This document shows positions 58,601 to 60,251 of a stretch of 64,000 nucleotides of DNA, piece after piece. A program made the translations under genes and the position numbers. Under the pieces are notes generated by a model. The model was not told the DNA's origin. It did no database searches and saw only the letters and a list, made by a program, of their open reading frames with translations. This stretch comes from Mytilus californianus (taxonomy: Eukaryota > Mollusca > Bivalvia > Mytilida > Mytilidae): contig NW_026262581.1 in NCBI RefSeq assembly GCF_021869535.1, positions 120,370,771-120,434,770 on the forward strand, written 5' to 3'. Positions within the stretch are counted from its first letter, which is position 1, and each line of letters opens with the position of its first letter.

Positions 58601-59659
58601 TCCATACACTAACACACAAGTTATGTCTGGAAGTTACAAAAATGCTTATTTTTTGCCCCTTTTTGGCCCCTAATTCCTTAACTGTTGGTACCATAACCCC
58701 CAAAATCAATCCCCACCTTCCTTTTGTGGTATAGAACCTTATGGTAAAATTTCATAGAGATCCATTCACTTAAACTAAAGTTAGAGTGCGAAAACCAATG
58801 TGTCTTCGGACGACGACGACGCCAACGTCATACCAATATATGACCGCAAAATTTTTTGCGGTCGTATAAAAATTGCTAAGAATTGAAATTAAATACCAGT
58901 CTTGAAAATTGAGGCAAGACAATTAAACTGTCACATTGAAAACTCAATTCCTACAAATAACATTTTATTGACCATTTAATGCTTAGTACATTTGTAGGTT
59001 TTTACCGAAAATCAACGACTACATATATGCTTGTTTCATCTTAAAATGTTCGGAGACTAGCAAAATACAGATAACTTATACAATCAGTCTGTACAAATGT
59101 ACAAGTTTATAACATATTTCAAGGACTGTTAATCAGTGGACTACAAGGATTTGAGCAGGACATATTTGTAGATCATAAAGATTTATGCTACAGGGTCTTG
59201 ATTTTTTCCTTCATTAATATTAAAAGTAATTTTCATCAGAATGTGGGGTAACTTACTATGACTAAATTTACCGAGACCTGCAGAAAATTTTGGTGCAGTT
59301 TGACAAATTAGAATATCTTTGCAAAGTGGCACGACTTAATACTTTGATACAAAACACTTTCATTTCTACTCCATTTGAATTCTATTCTGGCCCGATACTT
59401 TTTTACAGAATCAAAGAGCTTAAATGACTGAAAAATTCCAAATATACTTTTCATAGACTTTTCTATGTTGAACTTTTAAACTTTTGAATTTATATTTTAT
59501 TGTTCAACCTTTCTTACATGTTAGCAAGGGCATCTCTGTAACACTAAAATTTTTTACCTTAGCTCTGTCATTAACACCTGCACCTAGGTCTAAAAGTCTT
59601 TCAGCAAGCACCAGTTTATTTTCTCTAACCACTATCATTAAAGGAGTCACTCCTGTTTC
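424..59659 (-). CDS. nompC: TRPN (NompC-type) mechanosensitive channel, N-terminal ankyrin region, 11 exons, partial at both ends
   Basis: Eleven minus-strand exons, each with an AG acceptor and GT donor and each a whole number of codons, join in one frame to 408 residues without a stop. The product is a run of 12 ankyrin repeats. Seen: repeated LH-A or LH-IA cores, and stretches such as KASISARTKDGSTLMHIAS followed by a PNK exon end, which I recognise as NompC/TRPN rather than a generic ankyrin protein. The irregular third repeat (SARNTGAVTVVQYLL, AGKETRL) also fits NompC. Family knowledge: TRPN is a plasma-membrane cation channel of mechanosensory cells; its ~29 repeats form a helical spring tethering the pore to microtubules. 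Missing here: the start codon and N-terminal exon(s), expected beyond 64000, and the later repeats, linker and pore, expected before position 1. No promoter can be seen. The intron after the first repeat is ~32 kb. Annotation pipelines may mislabel such a fragment as a generic ankyrin-repeat protein. Confidence 0.88.
711..812 (-). CDS. nompC: TRPN exon j: ankyrin repeat 11
   Basis: A 102-nt exon (34 codons, residues 342-375) with an attgtag acceptor and gtaagc donor. It encodes AQETPLHIAARTREGEKCAE followed by MLLKSGADVNATRE. ETPLHIAARV-DG--CA-MLLKSGA is how I remember the corresponding NompC repeat. Phase 0/0. Confidence 0.9.
1238..1339 (-). CDS. nompC: TRPN exon i: ankyrin repeat 10
   Basis: A 102-nt exon (34 codons, residues 308-341). 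The acceptor ends in aag rather than cag or tag, a weaker site; the donor is gtgaac. It encodes DGSTALHLAVECCKPQVVQT, then LLGFGAQVELKGGK. The LHLAVE-KP-VVQTLLGFGA pattern is very close to the equivalent NompC repeat. Phase 0/0. Confidence 0.9.
1829..1927 (-). CDS. nompC: TRPN exon h: ankyrin repeat 9
   Basis: A 99-nt exon (33 codons, residues 275-307) with a tttacag acceptor and gtaaaa donor. It encodes SGAICLHAAAMKGHTNVVRA followed by LLQKGAAPDSKTK. It parallels the repeat with H-AAAYGHT-I in NompC. It is too short to stand out in an ORF scan and was found by reading the minus strand. Phase 0/0. Confidence 0.88.
2272..2472 (-). CDS. nompC: TRPN exon g: ankyrin repeats 7 and 8 in one exon
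   Basis: A 201-nt exon (67 codons, residues 208-274), the only one with two repeats. It starts MDRVPVHLAAERGHTTIV and ends GVPLQMPNK before gtatac. The first codon is ATG, but an attacag acceptor lies immediately before it and the repeat upstream continues in frame, so this is not a translation start. The segment KASISARTKDGSTLMHIAS is the best single match to NompC in the window. The open frame runs past the donor into the intron; the exon stops at PNK. Phase 0/0. Confidence 0.92.
2473..3038. other. Intron between TRPN exons g and f
   Basis: 566 bp. Two imperfect copies of a ~65-bp segment (around 2760-2815 and 2815-2880, with 'acatggccaagtatgattt' and 'acatagccatgcatgattt') form a short local duplication. 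Nothing else recognised. Confidence 0.5.
3039..3140 (-). CDS. nompC: TRPN exon f: ankyrin repeat 6
   Basis: A 102-nt exon (34 codons, residues 174-207) with a tttcag acceptor and gtaggt donor. It encodes YDGHTALHIASWEGDEMLVK followed by YLYQMKANPNLSDR. The GDE-LLKY-Y pattern in the second helix is the one seen in the corresponding NompC repeat. Phase 0/0. It begins the run of closely spaced downstream exons. Confidence 0.88.
3254..3873 (+). mobile_element. Decayed hairpin-ended element, GAGGCTYTC family
   Basis: The left end has the palindromic gaggctttcaagagcctg and then TCACTCACCTG, matching the left ends at 9981, 43418 and 52394. The right end is a diverged ...aacgatgagct preceded by gacaacgacggacgccaag. 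Inside is one ~480-bp core unit (aactgcaaaatttccttaaa, then gcagcaacccaacaa) like those at 43.5 and 52.5 kb. The 3' hairpin is degraded, so this is the oldest of the four family copies. Non-coding. Confidence 0.65.
4006..4456 (+). mobile_element. 451-bp MITE, copy 1
   Basis: Left end GGTCCGAGTACACAGTTAT and right end ATAACTGTGTACCCGGACC are inverted copies of each other with one mismatch (19-bp TIR). Flanked on both sides by TAATA, a plausible 5-bp target duplication. The interior is non-coding, with a 'tccacactagggactatat' block. Nearly identical to 5753-6203; a diverged third copy lies at 26852. No transposase, so non-autonomous. Confidence 0.8.
5753..6203 (+). mobile_element. 451-bp MITE, copy 2
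   Basis: Same length, ends and orientation as 4006-4456, with almost no differences (for example acaatg for acaacg near the right end). Its own flanks (tctta and aatag) do not match, unlike copy 1. The near identity over 451 bp implies very recent activity, a recent local duplication, or gene conversion. See the finding on the composite 4006-6203. Confidence 0.78.
6724..6822 (-). CDS. nompC: TRPN exon e: ankyrin repeat 5
   Basis: A 99-nt exon (33 codons, residues 141-173) from a tatcag acceptor to a gtaagt donor, the strongest donor in the gene. It encodes DNGDNVLHIACRRRDLDLVK, then MLLESGISVDATN. The ARRRD/CRRRD helix turn is also present in the matching NompC repeat. Phase 0/0. A longer open frame here runs from an internal ATG into the intron and should not be used. 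Confidence 0.88.
6823..9144. other. Intron between TRPN exons e and d, low-information part
   Basis: Near 7085 a short piece 'gggctatatgtcaatgaga', followed by an A-run, resembles an abundant mussel repeat tail. 7387-7405 has a small inverted repeat (tccgac / gtcgga). The rest is AT-rich with no supported gene. Confidence 0.45.
9145..9394. repeat. 62-bp direct duplication running into a fold-back element
   Basis: A 62-bp unit starting gtgttttcatgatcctagc occurs at 9145 and again at 9207. The second copy runs into a 149-bp fold-back (9246-9394). Its left arm (attgaatgcttcttttag... gaaagcgttgaccg) pairs with its right arm (cggtcaacgctttt... aaaagaagcattcaat), and the tip is gaagcgcttccgcgcttc. 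The arms are ~65 bp and imperfect. Reads as a fold-back MITE; non-coding. Confidence 0.7.
9981..11499 (+). mobile_element. Hairpin-ended element with eight 166-bp tandem monomers (pearl/HINE-like)
   Basis: Left end: ctagaggctctcaagagcct then GCTCACC. Core: eight copies of a ~166-bp monomer, with aacattcatgccatg at 10196, 10361, 10527, 10693, 10859, 11026, 11192 and 11358. Then gacgacgacgacagacgac, and a right-end hairpin acttggccctttgggccagg ending in GTGAGCTT. The left motif GCTCACC is the reverse complement of the right-end GGTGAGC. This layout is like that reported for bivalve pearl elements and Helentron-derived elements; the family assignment is inference. The small open frames in the monomers (HKEHSCHVWFHSI) are by-products of the repeat. 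Confidence 0.75.
11681..11875. repeat. ~65-bp tandem repeat, three copies
   Basis: gatagaaactct occurs at 11683, 11750 and 11813, followed each time by agtaaacatgagag and acaatctgaaatatctt. Spacing is 67 and 63 bp. A small local minisatellite. Confidence 0.75.
11935..12640. mobile_element. Fragment of the ~147-bp monomer array (family of 22364), interrupted
   Basis: Monomers with 'catgaaaatgaagtcaagg' and 'atgtacaccttacaaccatt' match the core of the element at 22364. Neither terminus is present. The array is interrupted at about 12063-12345 by a separate repeat and resumes with aaacttaactttgaacaatg. So this is an old fragment that served as an insertion site. Confidence 0.65.
12063..12345. 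repeat. (ATTG)n microsatellite plus dispersed repeat 'ggtgttaaacgcc'
   Basis: A pure (ATTG)n tract (12076-12127) runs into ggtgttaaacgccacttta, an element start I recognise as common in bivalve sequences. It has inverted-looking short segments and ends near ggccaccaccacccc. It sits inside the 147-bp monomer array, so it is the younger of the two. Confidence 0.6.
12640..12765. repeat. Dispersed repeat tail ('agttgtctcattggcactca')
   Basis: The segment ends in a motif very common in mussel sequence (agttgtctcattggca, then accacatctt). The reverse-orientation counterpart is at 26275-26390. Probably the 3' tail of a retroelement; no coding part is present. Confidence 0.5.
13368..14179 (+). mobile_element. 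Hairpin-ended element, GTCTCGC family, four ~165-bp monomers
   Basis: Left end gagatatgtctcgccttttt. Core monomers marked by caaagtcaat or caaagtcagt at 13461, 13621, 13786 and 13953 (spacing 160-167). A short GC-rich gcagccgccgcgg precedes the right end, aagtctcgcttttcgactct then gtcaaggcgagacaaaaa. Left GTCTCGCC is the reverse complement of right GGCGAGAC. The CATGA-containing monomers are only distantly like those of the 22364 family. Non-coding. Confidence 0.72.
14180..14558. other. Intronic sequence before exon d
   Basis: AT-rich, no repeat or coding signal recognised. Confidence 0.5.
14559..14663 (-). CDS. nompC: TRPN exon d: ankyrin repeat 4
   Basis: A 105-nt exon (35 codons, residues 106-140) with a gttatag acceptor and gtaggg donor. 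It encodes GGSIPLFFAAEVGNISVCKE followed by LLTQHADQQLAAQKE. PLFFAAE replaces the usual PLHLAA, matching the non-canonical PLLLAVE form of this repeat in NompC as I remember it. Phase 0/0. Confidence 0.87.
14664..15563. other. Intronic sequence between TRPN exons d and c
   Basis: 14690-14760 contains 'aaaggctcaaaagaccagtt', a possible decayed left end of a hairpin-type element. Otherwise AT-rich sequence without features I can support. Confidence 0.4.
15783..15943. mobile_element. 161-bp fold-back element
   Basis: Two ~74-bp arms are inverted copies with a few mismatches: agattccaccacc... against ...gtggtagaatct, with a shared core tacgatatttatccactc. The tip is acgctcggcaagcctcgcgt. It is almost entirely stem. 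The flanking 15564-15782 may belong to the same element: an 86-residue open frame on the minus strand begins inside the left arm and runs through it. Confidence 0.75.
16344..16488. mobile_element. 145-bp fold-back element
   Basis: Left arm acaatatatgtacattgtc... pairs with right arm ...cgacaatgtacatatattgt. The tip is aaaagcttggcaagcctccc, which resembles the tip of the fold-back at 15783. It ends 29 bp before the exon c donor on the plus-strand coordinate axis (16517), so the hairpin lies just inside the intron. Confidence 0.72.
16517..16630 (-). CDS. nompC: TRPN exon c: ankyrin repeat 3, long variant
   Basis: A 114-nt exon (38 codons, residues 68-105). It starts CCA AAA GAT after a polypyrimidine tract ending in cag and ends GAT AAA before gtaatt. 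It encodes PKDQLPLHMASARNTGAV, then VQYLLKSAGKETRLVTDK. The repeat is about five residues longer than its neighbours, with an inserted segment between the helices; the third repeat of NompC is similarly irregular, which supports the TRPN call. The frame is open beyond both ends but the splice sites are clear. Phase 0/0. Confidence 0.88.
16971..17390. repeat. 59-bp minisatellite, seven copies
   Basis: caagtc occurs at 16985, 17044, 17103, 17162, 17221, 17280 and 17339, an exact 59-bp period. The unit contains taataaccaatattactggg and tatcctttcactatcag. Copies differ by one to three bases; the last is degraded. No ends of a mobile element are visible. Confidence 0.9.
17600..17822 (-). mobile_element. 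Possible tRNA-derived SINE
   Basis: Minus-strand 17822-17757 reads agctcagtggtcttgtggta, then about 40 nt later gggtttgattat. These resemble degraded RNA polymerase III A box (TRGCNNAGYNGG) and B box (GGTTCGANNCC) sequences at about the right spacing. The sequence cannot fold as an intact tRNA. No A tail or target duplication was defined. Confidence 0.35.
17823..19189. other. Intronic sequence, no features recognised
   Basis: Strongly AT-rich. I see no repeat ends, exons or RNA genes that I can support. Confidence 0.45.
19190..19400 (+). mobile_element. Likely 3' tail of a non-LTR retrotransposon
   Basis: Ends tgagactttaataaaacatt followed by short gaatt repeats (gaattgaattga). An untranslated tail closing in a short simple repeat is typical of CR1/L2/Jockey-type elements. 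No coding part upstream is preserved. Confidence 0.4.
20270..20570 (-). mobile_element. A-tailed dispersed retroelement 3' end
   Basis: On the minus strand the copy ends ...cattctcaatttgaat followed by an A-run of about 18. Upstream it carries tgcaggagtttctcgctgc and gaagacccattggtggcctt. A second copy is in plus orientation at 60785-61259. The A tail and variable 5' extent suggest a retrotransposed sequence. No ORF remains. Confidence 0.65.
20571..22363. other. Intronic sequence, no features recognised
   Basis: AT-rich, no repeat termini or coding signals found. Confidence 0.45.
22364..25679 (+). mobile_element. 3.3-kb hairpin-ended element with a satellite-like higher-order core (ACAAGAGTGCACACGCTG family)
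   Basis: Left end acaagagtgcacacgctg then aaatgtctcgcc. The core is ~147-bp monomers (catgaaaatgaggtcaagg; atgtacaccttacaatcatt; accaaatatagttgacc), arranged as ~441-bp trimers and an 881-bp hexamer. A (CCG)n tract (25581-25624) follows. The right end is a nested hairpin: gtcgagc, ctgcgacaaaagtcgcagg, ctcgacaaaaa. Other complete copies are at 34609, 48152 and 49640. The short open frames at 23470 and 24351 are the same repeat unit and not genes. Probably Helentron-related and non-autonomous (inference). Confidence 0.78.
22697..25300. repeat. Higher-order tandem repeat, ~881 bp (six 147-bp monomers)
   Basis: Variant markers alternate: accaaatatagtagacc near 22857, 23749 and 24632, and accaaataaagtagacc near 23306, 24190 and 25072. 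That gives a ~441-bp step and a ~881-bp super-period. Segments 881 bp apart are almost identical (for example 23470-23673 and 24351-24554), whereas adjacent monomers differ much more. Confidence 0.85.
25680..26851. other. Intronic sequence with one dispersed repeat
   Basis: 26275-26390 contains 'gatgtggtatgattgccaat' and 'caactctccaacag', the reverse-orientation counterpart of the tail at 12640-12765. The rest is AT-rich with nothing I can name. Confidence 0.5.
26852..27303 (+). mobile_element. 451-bp MITE family, diverged third copy
   Basis: gaacacagttatttcgtagtg at the left and gacgataactgtgtcctcga at the right match the MITEs at 4006 and 5753, including the internal tccacactagggactatat. 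The ends are degraded (gacctgag for ggtccgag) and the interior has many substitutions. It ends ~170 bp from exon b. Confidence 0.75.
27473..27571 (-). CDS. nompC: TRPN exon b: ankyrin repeat 2
   Basis: A 99-nt exon (33 codons, residues 35-67) between a ttttctag acceptor and a gtaaga donor. It encodes DGRTCLHYAAS, then a second helix ending KLLLNRKADCNLPGG. The DG-T-LH-AA turn and first helix and the LLLN-KAD end are a canonical ankyrin repeat. It stands alone between a 32-kb and a 10.8-kb intron and is short enough for gene finders to miss. Phase 0/0. Confidence 0.88.
27572..28892. other. First part of the 32-kb intron, no features recognised
   Basis: AT-rich sequence upstream of exon b, with a T-run at 27778-27790. 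No repeats or exons identified. Confidence 0.45.
28893..29645 (+). mobile_element. Hairpin-started element, GATGCCCCCGC family, ~161-bp monomers
   Basis: Left end: tgtccccatggacacagatg then atgcccccgc. Core: gggacataactc or ggggcataact at 28961, 29121, 29280 and 29443 (about 161 bp apart), with 'tgtataagtttcataacatt'. Right end: gtacgtacgtacagacggac, then aaaacttaatgcccccgcc. Related copies are at 32989 (truncated) and 45290. The right-end hairpin is not complete here. Confidence 0.65.
29700..29960 (+). repeat. Dispersed repeat ending in (TC)n and a 22-bp C-run
   Basis: gcaacatgaaaggtgctact, then cataccttggtttttggtaggg-like sequence, and ttggccatggtgttgtc resemble an abundant mussel repeat as I remember it. 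It closes with (TC)n and an uninterrupted C22 at 29939-29960. The proline-rich open frames over this tract are artefacts. A minus-oriented relative lies near 41325. Confidence 0.5.
29961..30699. other. Intronic sequence, no features recognised
   Basis: AT-rich, no repeat ends seen. Confidence 0.45.
30700..30923. mobile_element. ~220-bp MITE with long imperfect terminal inverted repeats
   Basis: Left: actgtggattcatttatttt, then accaattttcgtggat. Right: atccatgaaaaattggtgtt, then ataatgaattgtg and a final acagta. The two ends are inverted copies over roughly 45 bp. The 'ccaattttcgtggatt' core is one I associate with molluscan MITEs. Confidence 0.6.
30924..32554. other. Intronic sequence with one short dispersed repeat
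   Basis: At 32380-32470, 'ataccaggattaaaattatg' followed by gtctacaaaagactcatta and gattctcgaatcaaaaaa resembles a very common mussel repeat. No exons; otherwise AT-rich. Confidence 0.45.
32555..33620 (+). mobile_element. 147-bp monomer fragment interrupted by a truncated GATGCCCCCGC element
   Basis: 32555-32985 and 33498-33620 are monomers of the 22364 family without termini. Between them, 32989-33497 begins gggacacagatgatgccccc and carries three ~160-bp units with 'gtataagtttcataacattt', so it belongs to the family of 28893. That insert stops at gagaacggaaacc without its right end, so the right part is deleted. Confidence 0.65.
33621..34608. other. Intronic sequence around the fold-back at 34116
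   Basis: Apart from the 34116-34260 hairpin the stretch is AT-rich. A short direct repeat ('gatctgggttaaaaacaaaa') lies near 33765 and 33810. Confidence 0.4.
34116..34260. mobile_element. 145-bp hairpin element with ~46-bp arms
   Basis: Left arm agatggtttttgtctaaat... gtggccgcatt...ttcagtct; right arm agactgaac...aatgcggccac...agacaaaaaccgtct. The arms pair with few mismatches and enclose a ~50-bp AT-rich loop. Fold-back MITE is the simplest reading. Confidence 0.75.
34609..35802 (+). mobile_element. Hairpin-ended element, ACAAGAGTGCAC family, complete copy
   Basis: Left end acaagagtgcacacgctg; about six ~147-bp monomers; a weak GC tract (gccgtcgccgg). The right end hairpin ctgcaaaaaagttgcagg inside gtcgat...ctcgac ends in acaaaaaa. 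Its sequence acaatcaatttaggcattaaatatag is the uninterrupted version of the site where the copy at 48152 carries a MITE. One member of a closely related pair with 48152. Confidence 0.75.
35803..36230. other. Intronic sequence, no features recognised
   Basis: AT-rich, nothing I can name. Confidence 0.45.
36380..37165. repeat. 123-134-bp tandem repeat, six copies
   Basis: gaatatatatggt starts at 36393, 36517, 36640, 36774, 36907 and 37041. The first three units are ~124 bp, the last three ~134 bp. Units contain acccctggggactaaccct and ggggtggggatctcgacc. The short open frame over 36506-36766 is repeat-derived. Confidence 0.88.
37500..38150 (+). mobile_element. Hairpin-ended element, ATGTCACCC family
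   Basis: Left gatgtcaccctggtctgcc. Right atgtcacccgacctccgtca then gggtgacat, a 12-bp-stem hairpin with loop ctcc, followed by (ATA)n. Inside, two ~300-bp units share 'ggtttccatgg', 'ggccgccat' or 'ggcagccat' and attccaaagtca. Left ATGTCACCCTG is the reverse complement of right CAGGGTGACAT. Confidence 0.72.
38213..39265 (+). mobile_element. Hairpin-ended element, five 160-190-bp monomers
   Basis: Left hairpin gggttccgctgaaccc then tgtgtctcacc. Core marked by ccatttatca or close variants at 38291, 38469, 38659, 38821 and 39011. Right end tatgtctcactatagcgaca followed by taaatgttgcaggttcaac and a short A-run. It starts 13 bp after the previous element ends. The acaaaaa end resembles that of the 22364 family. 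Confidence 0.65.
39266..41129. other. Intronic sequence with one monomer fragment
   Basis: 40675-40870 (gcattgcaaggtacaccata; acaaagtatgg) matches the last part of the ACAAGAGTGCAC-family core without either end. The rest is AT-rich and featureless to me. Confidence 0.5.
41130..41900 (-). repeat. Mosaic of dispersed repeat pieces
   Basis: 41325-41400 read on the minus strand (ttggctaaggcattgtcag; tccctttggtatcaatcgcc) resembles a very common mussel repeat tail, related to 29700-29935. 41500-41600 contains 'actgaagagacattaattgt', another piece I associate with mussel repeats. No ORF remains. Confidence 0.4.
41901..43239. other. Intronic sequence, no features recognised
   Basis: AT-rich; small open frames here show no recognisable protein signature. 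Confidence 0.45.
43240..44940 (-). mobile_element. Tandem ~150-bp repeat array interrupted by the element at 43418
   Basis: Units with 'ctattttccaatctgtcatg', 'gaccataactcatgaacg' and 'aaaatcgtcaat' occur at 43305-43417 and resume at 44472-44925 (ccataactcc, tcatcagtaacaacaca). No clear termini. Strand is nominal. The open frame over 44612-44977 is repeat-derived. Confidence 0.6.
43418..44471 (+). mobile_element. Hairpin-ended element, GAGGCTCTC family, two ~480-bp core units
   Basis: Left end ctagaggctctcaagagcct then GCTCACCTG. Core: two units with ttctgtaaaattactaa or ttccttaaaattacca, gggcagcaacccaacaa, and ggcggccatcttgg. Then a (GAC)n-rich tract (44370-44425), and the right-end hairpin agctcacttggcccttcggg then ccaggtgagct: 13-bp stem, loop cttcg. 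Termini match 9981-11499 but the core is unrelated to its 166-bp monomers. Confidence 0.78.
44941..45289. other. Intronic sequence, no features recognised
   Basis: AT-rich; nothing identified. Confidence 0.45.
45290..46643 (+). mobile_element. GATGCCCCTGC-family element with a CCTAGG-rich tandem core
   Basis: Left end gtctgggagacacaaatgat then gcccctgc. Core (45540-46380): repeating 'ccccagactaattttcctag' at about 45556, 45749, 45901 and 46049, with CCTAGG at 45571, 45602, 45795, 45915, 45945, 46095, 46221 and 46270. Then gacagacggacggaaggaag and a right-end hairpin atgtccccaactttcagttg then tgtgggcat. The core is unlike that of 28893. Confidence 0.65.
46644..47789. other. Intronic sequence, no features recognised
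   Basis: AT-rich; small unrelated open frames only. Confidence 0.45.
48152..49554 (+). mobile_element. ACAAGAGTGCAC-family element, complete copy carrying a MITE
   Basis: Left acaagagtgcacacgctg; ~147-bp monomers; right end ctgcgacaaaagtcgcagg then ctcaacaaaaa. Nearly the same monomer order as 34609-35802, so the two derive from one source copy. It sits inside the 47790-49639 array and itself contains the MITE at 48490, so three layers of insertion can be ordered in time. Confidence 0.78.
48490..48678. mobile_element. 189-bp MITE with perfect 12-bp TIRs and 6-bp target duplication
   Basis: Ends GAGGGGCCTGAT and ATCAGGCCCCTC are exact inverted copies. Flanked by ATTAAA at 48484-48489 and 48679-48684. 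The related element at 34609 has the single uninterrupted gcattaaatatagttgacc. Interior is rich in 'atcacgattcacg' variants. Non-coding. Confidence 0.9.
49640..50899 (+). mobile_element. ACAAGAGTGCAC-family element, complete copy with (CCG)n
   Basis: Left acaagagtgcacacgctg at the end of the preceding array; ~147-bp monomers; (CCG)n at 50801-50844; right nested hairpin gtcgagc, ctgcgacaaaagtcgcagg, ctcgacaaaaa. Monomer order is closest to that of 22364-25679 but without the higher-order expansion. The alanine-rich open frame at 50660-50896 is the (CCG)n tract read on the minus strand. Confidence 0.78.
51852..52260. mobile_element. ~400-bp insertion with 8-bp target duplication
   Basis: ATATCAAC at 51844-51851 is repeated at 52253-52260. 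The other duplication copy has a single atattaac at the matching place (near 56234) and lacks the intervening sequence. The insert is AT-rich and has a T-run at 52229-52243 near its right end. No terminal inverted repeats I could define. Confidence 0.6.
52394..53429 (+). mobile_element. Hairpin-ended element, GAGGCTCTC family
   Basis: Termini, (GAC)n tract and 13-bp-stem right hairpin (loop cttcg) as in 43418-44471, with two ~480-bp core units of the same type. The copy is absent from the corresponding point of the duplicate (near 56359), so it inserted after the duplication. Confidence 0.8.
53856..54413. other. Intronic sequence between the duplication copies
   Basis: AT-rich, no features recognised. 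Confidence 0.45.
54414..54608. mobile_element. 195-bp MITE, TAAGGGRACC ends
   Basis: Left taaggggacaaccatttgat and right atatcaaatggtccctta are inverted copies; G-rich (ggggaggggg) and C-rich (54557-54575) tracts lie inside each end. A type common in molluscs by my recollection. Confidence 0.7.
54720..55112 (+). mobile_element. Hairpin-ended element, ATACCCCCGC family, two units
   Basis: Left atgatacccccgcc. Two units marked by cacacggtatagctgactta (54747) and cacacggtaaagctgactta (54911), 164 bp apart. Then gacagacggactgacggatg, and a right hairpin tatacacccacttttttaaa then gcgggggtata. Left ATACCCCCGC is the reverse complement of right GCGGGGGTAT. The 123-residue open frame on the minus strand is made of this repeat. 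Confidence 0.75.
55249..56785. repeat. Direct duplication, copy 2 (with one MITE)
   Basis: Colinear with 50906-53855 but without its two large insertions, and with a MITE at 55774 that copy 1 lacks. Confidence 0.82.
55774..55881. mobile_element. 108-bp MITE with ~33-bp TIRs and 9-bp target duplication
   Basis: Ends TAGCTGCAAAAAAGTAGCTC and GAGCTACGTTTTCGCAGCTA are inverted copies that continue inward through cctttga/tcaaaagg. GTAAGAGTT flanks both sides (55765-55773, 55882-55890). Copy 1 of the duplication has a single uninterrupted ggtaagagttatgc near 51448. A 9-bp duplication is typical of Mutator-like elements; that class assignment is inference. Confidence 0.88.
56786..57719. other. Intronic sequence, no features recognised
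   Basis: 57080-57240 ('aaaaactcctataaggagac' and 'ttgaattatttgtagatctc') resembles a decayed piece of the ~480-bp core unit of the GAGGCTCTC family. The rest is not recognised. Confidence 0.4.
57720..58870 (+). mobile_element. 161-bp tandem array with terminal hairpin
   Basis: attaccccca or a variant at 57888, 58050, 58211, 58372, 58533 and 58693, with a further unit before; the period is almost exactly 161 bp. Units contain 'gatatggaaccttgtagtac' and aaaatgcttgttttttgcccc. Then cggacgacgacgacgccaac and a right hairpin atgaccgcaaaattttttgc then ggtcgtata. The left terminus was not found. Confidence 0.75.
58871..59557. other. End of the 32-kb intron next to exon a
   Basis: AT-rich; no features recognised apart from the exon a donor at its right edge. 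Confidence 0.5.
59558..59659 (-). CDS. nompC: TRPN exon a: ankyrin repeat 1 (most 5' exon visible)
   Basis: A 102-nt exon (34 codons, residues 1-34 of the visible product). It starts at GAA after a tttacag acceptor and ends AAG before gtaaaa. It opens ETGVTPLMIVV and ends LLDLGAGVNDRAK. The TPLM in place of TPLH is the usual form of the first NompC repeat, so this is probably repeat 1. Phase 0 at both ends. The next exon is ~32 kb away. No in-frame ATG or upstream coding exon was found between it and 64000. Confidence 0.85.
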
Positions 59660-60251
59660 CTGTAAACACAGAGTAAATAAAATAAATATTTTAAAGACAT
59701 CAATATGTATGGAGACTTTTCACCTAAGCAATATTTCTGACAAATTCAATTTTAATAAAAGACTGGTAAATTTTTTCAATTACACAATTTCACTCATAAT
59801 ATAAGTTTTCTTTCTATAAGCACTGTAAAAATACATGTAGATTTAATATCAATAAATTTGATGATTTTCATTATTATGTGATCAGAAATAATCAAAAAAA
59901 TCAAATGCAAACTTGTGTTACCATGTCATCTTCAGAACCTCATCTTTTAACATAAGCATAATTCATTTGAGACTGATATCTAAATTAAAAACTTCTCAAA
60001 CCAAATAATTTTTTAATTTTTATTCAAAGTCAACACTTTGTCTAGATTTCTTCAAATTTTGATTATTTTACTTCAAAATGACATATACATGTATATGTGA
60101 AATAATCTTCCTGTACAGTAATGAAAAGCTTCAGAATCAGTATGCCTGAATCAGTGATGAAAATAAGAACTGAAAGACTAGTATACTGTAGGTCCAGTGT
60201 ATCTAGGACAGAAACTTTGACATTGCTTCTCCTTTTTTAAAAACAATATAA
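59660..60251. other. Sequence upstream of exon a
   Basis: AT-rich. No further TRPN exon, start codon or promoter could be supported on the minus strand. Confidence 0.5.

Noticed and set aside
58199-58709. Several 60-90-residue frames on both strands
   Set aside because: All lie within the 161-bp tandem array and repeat the same short peptide.
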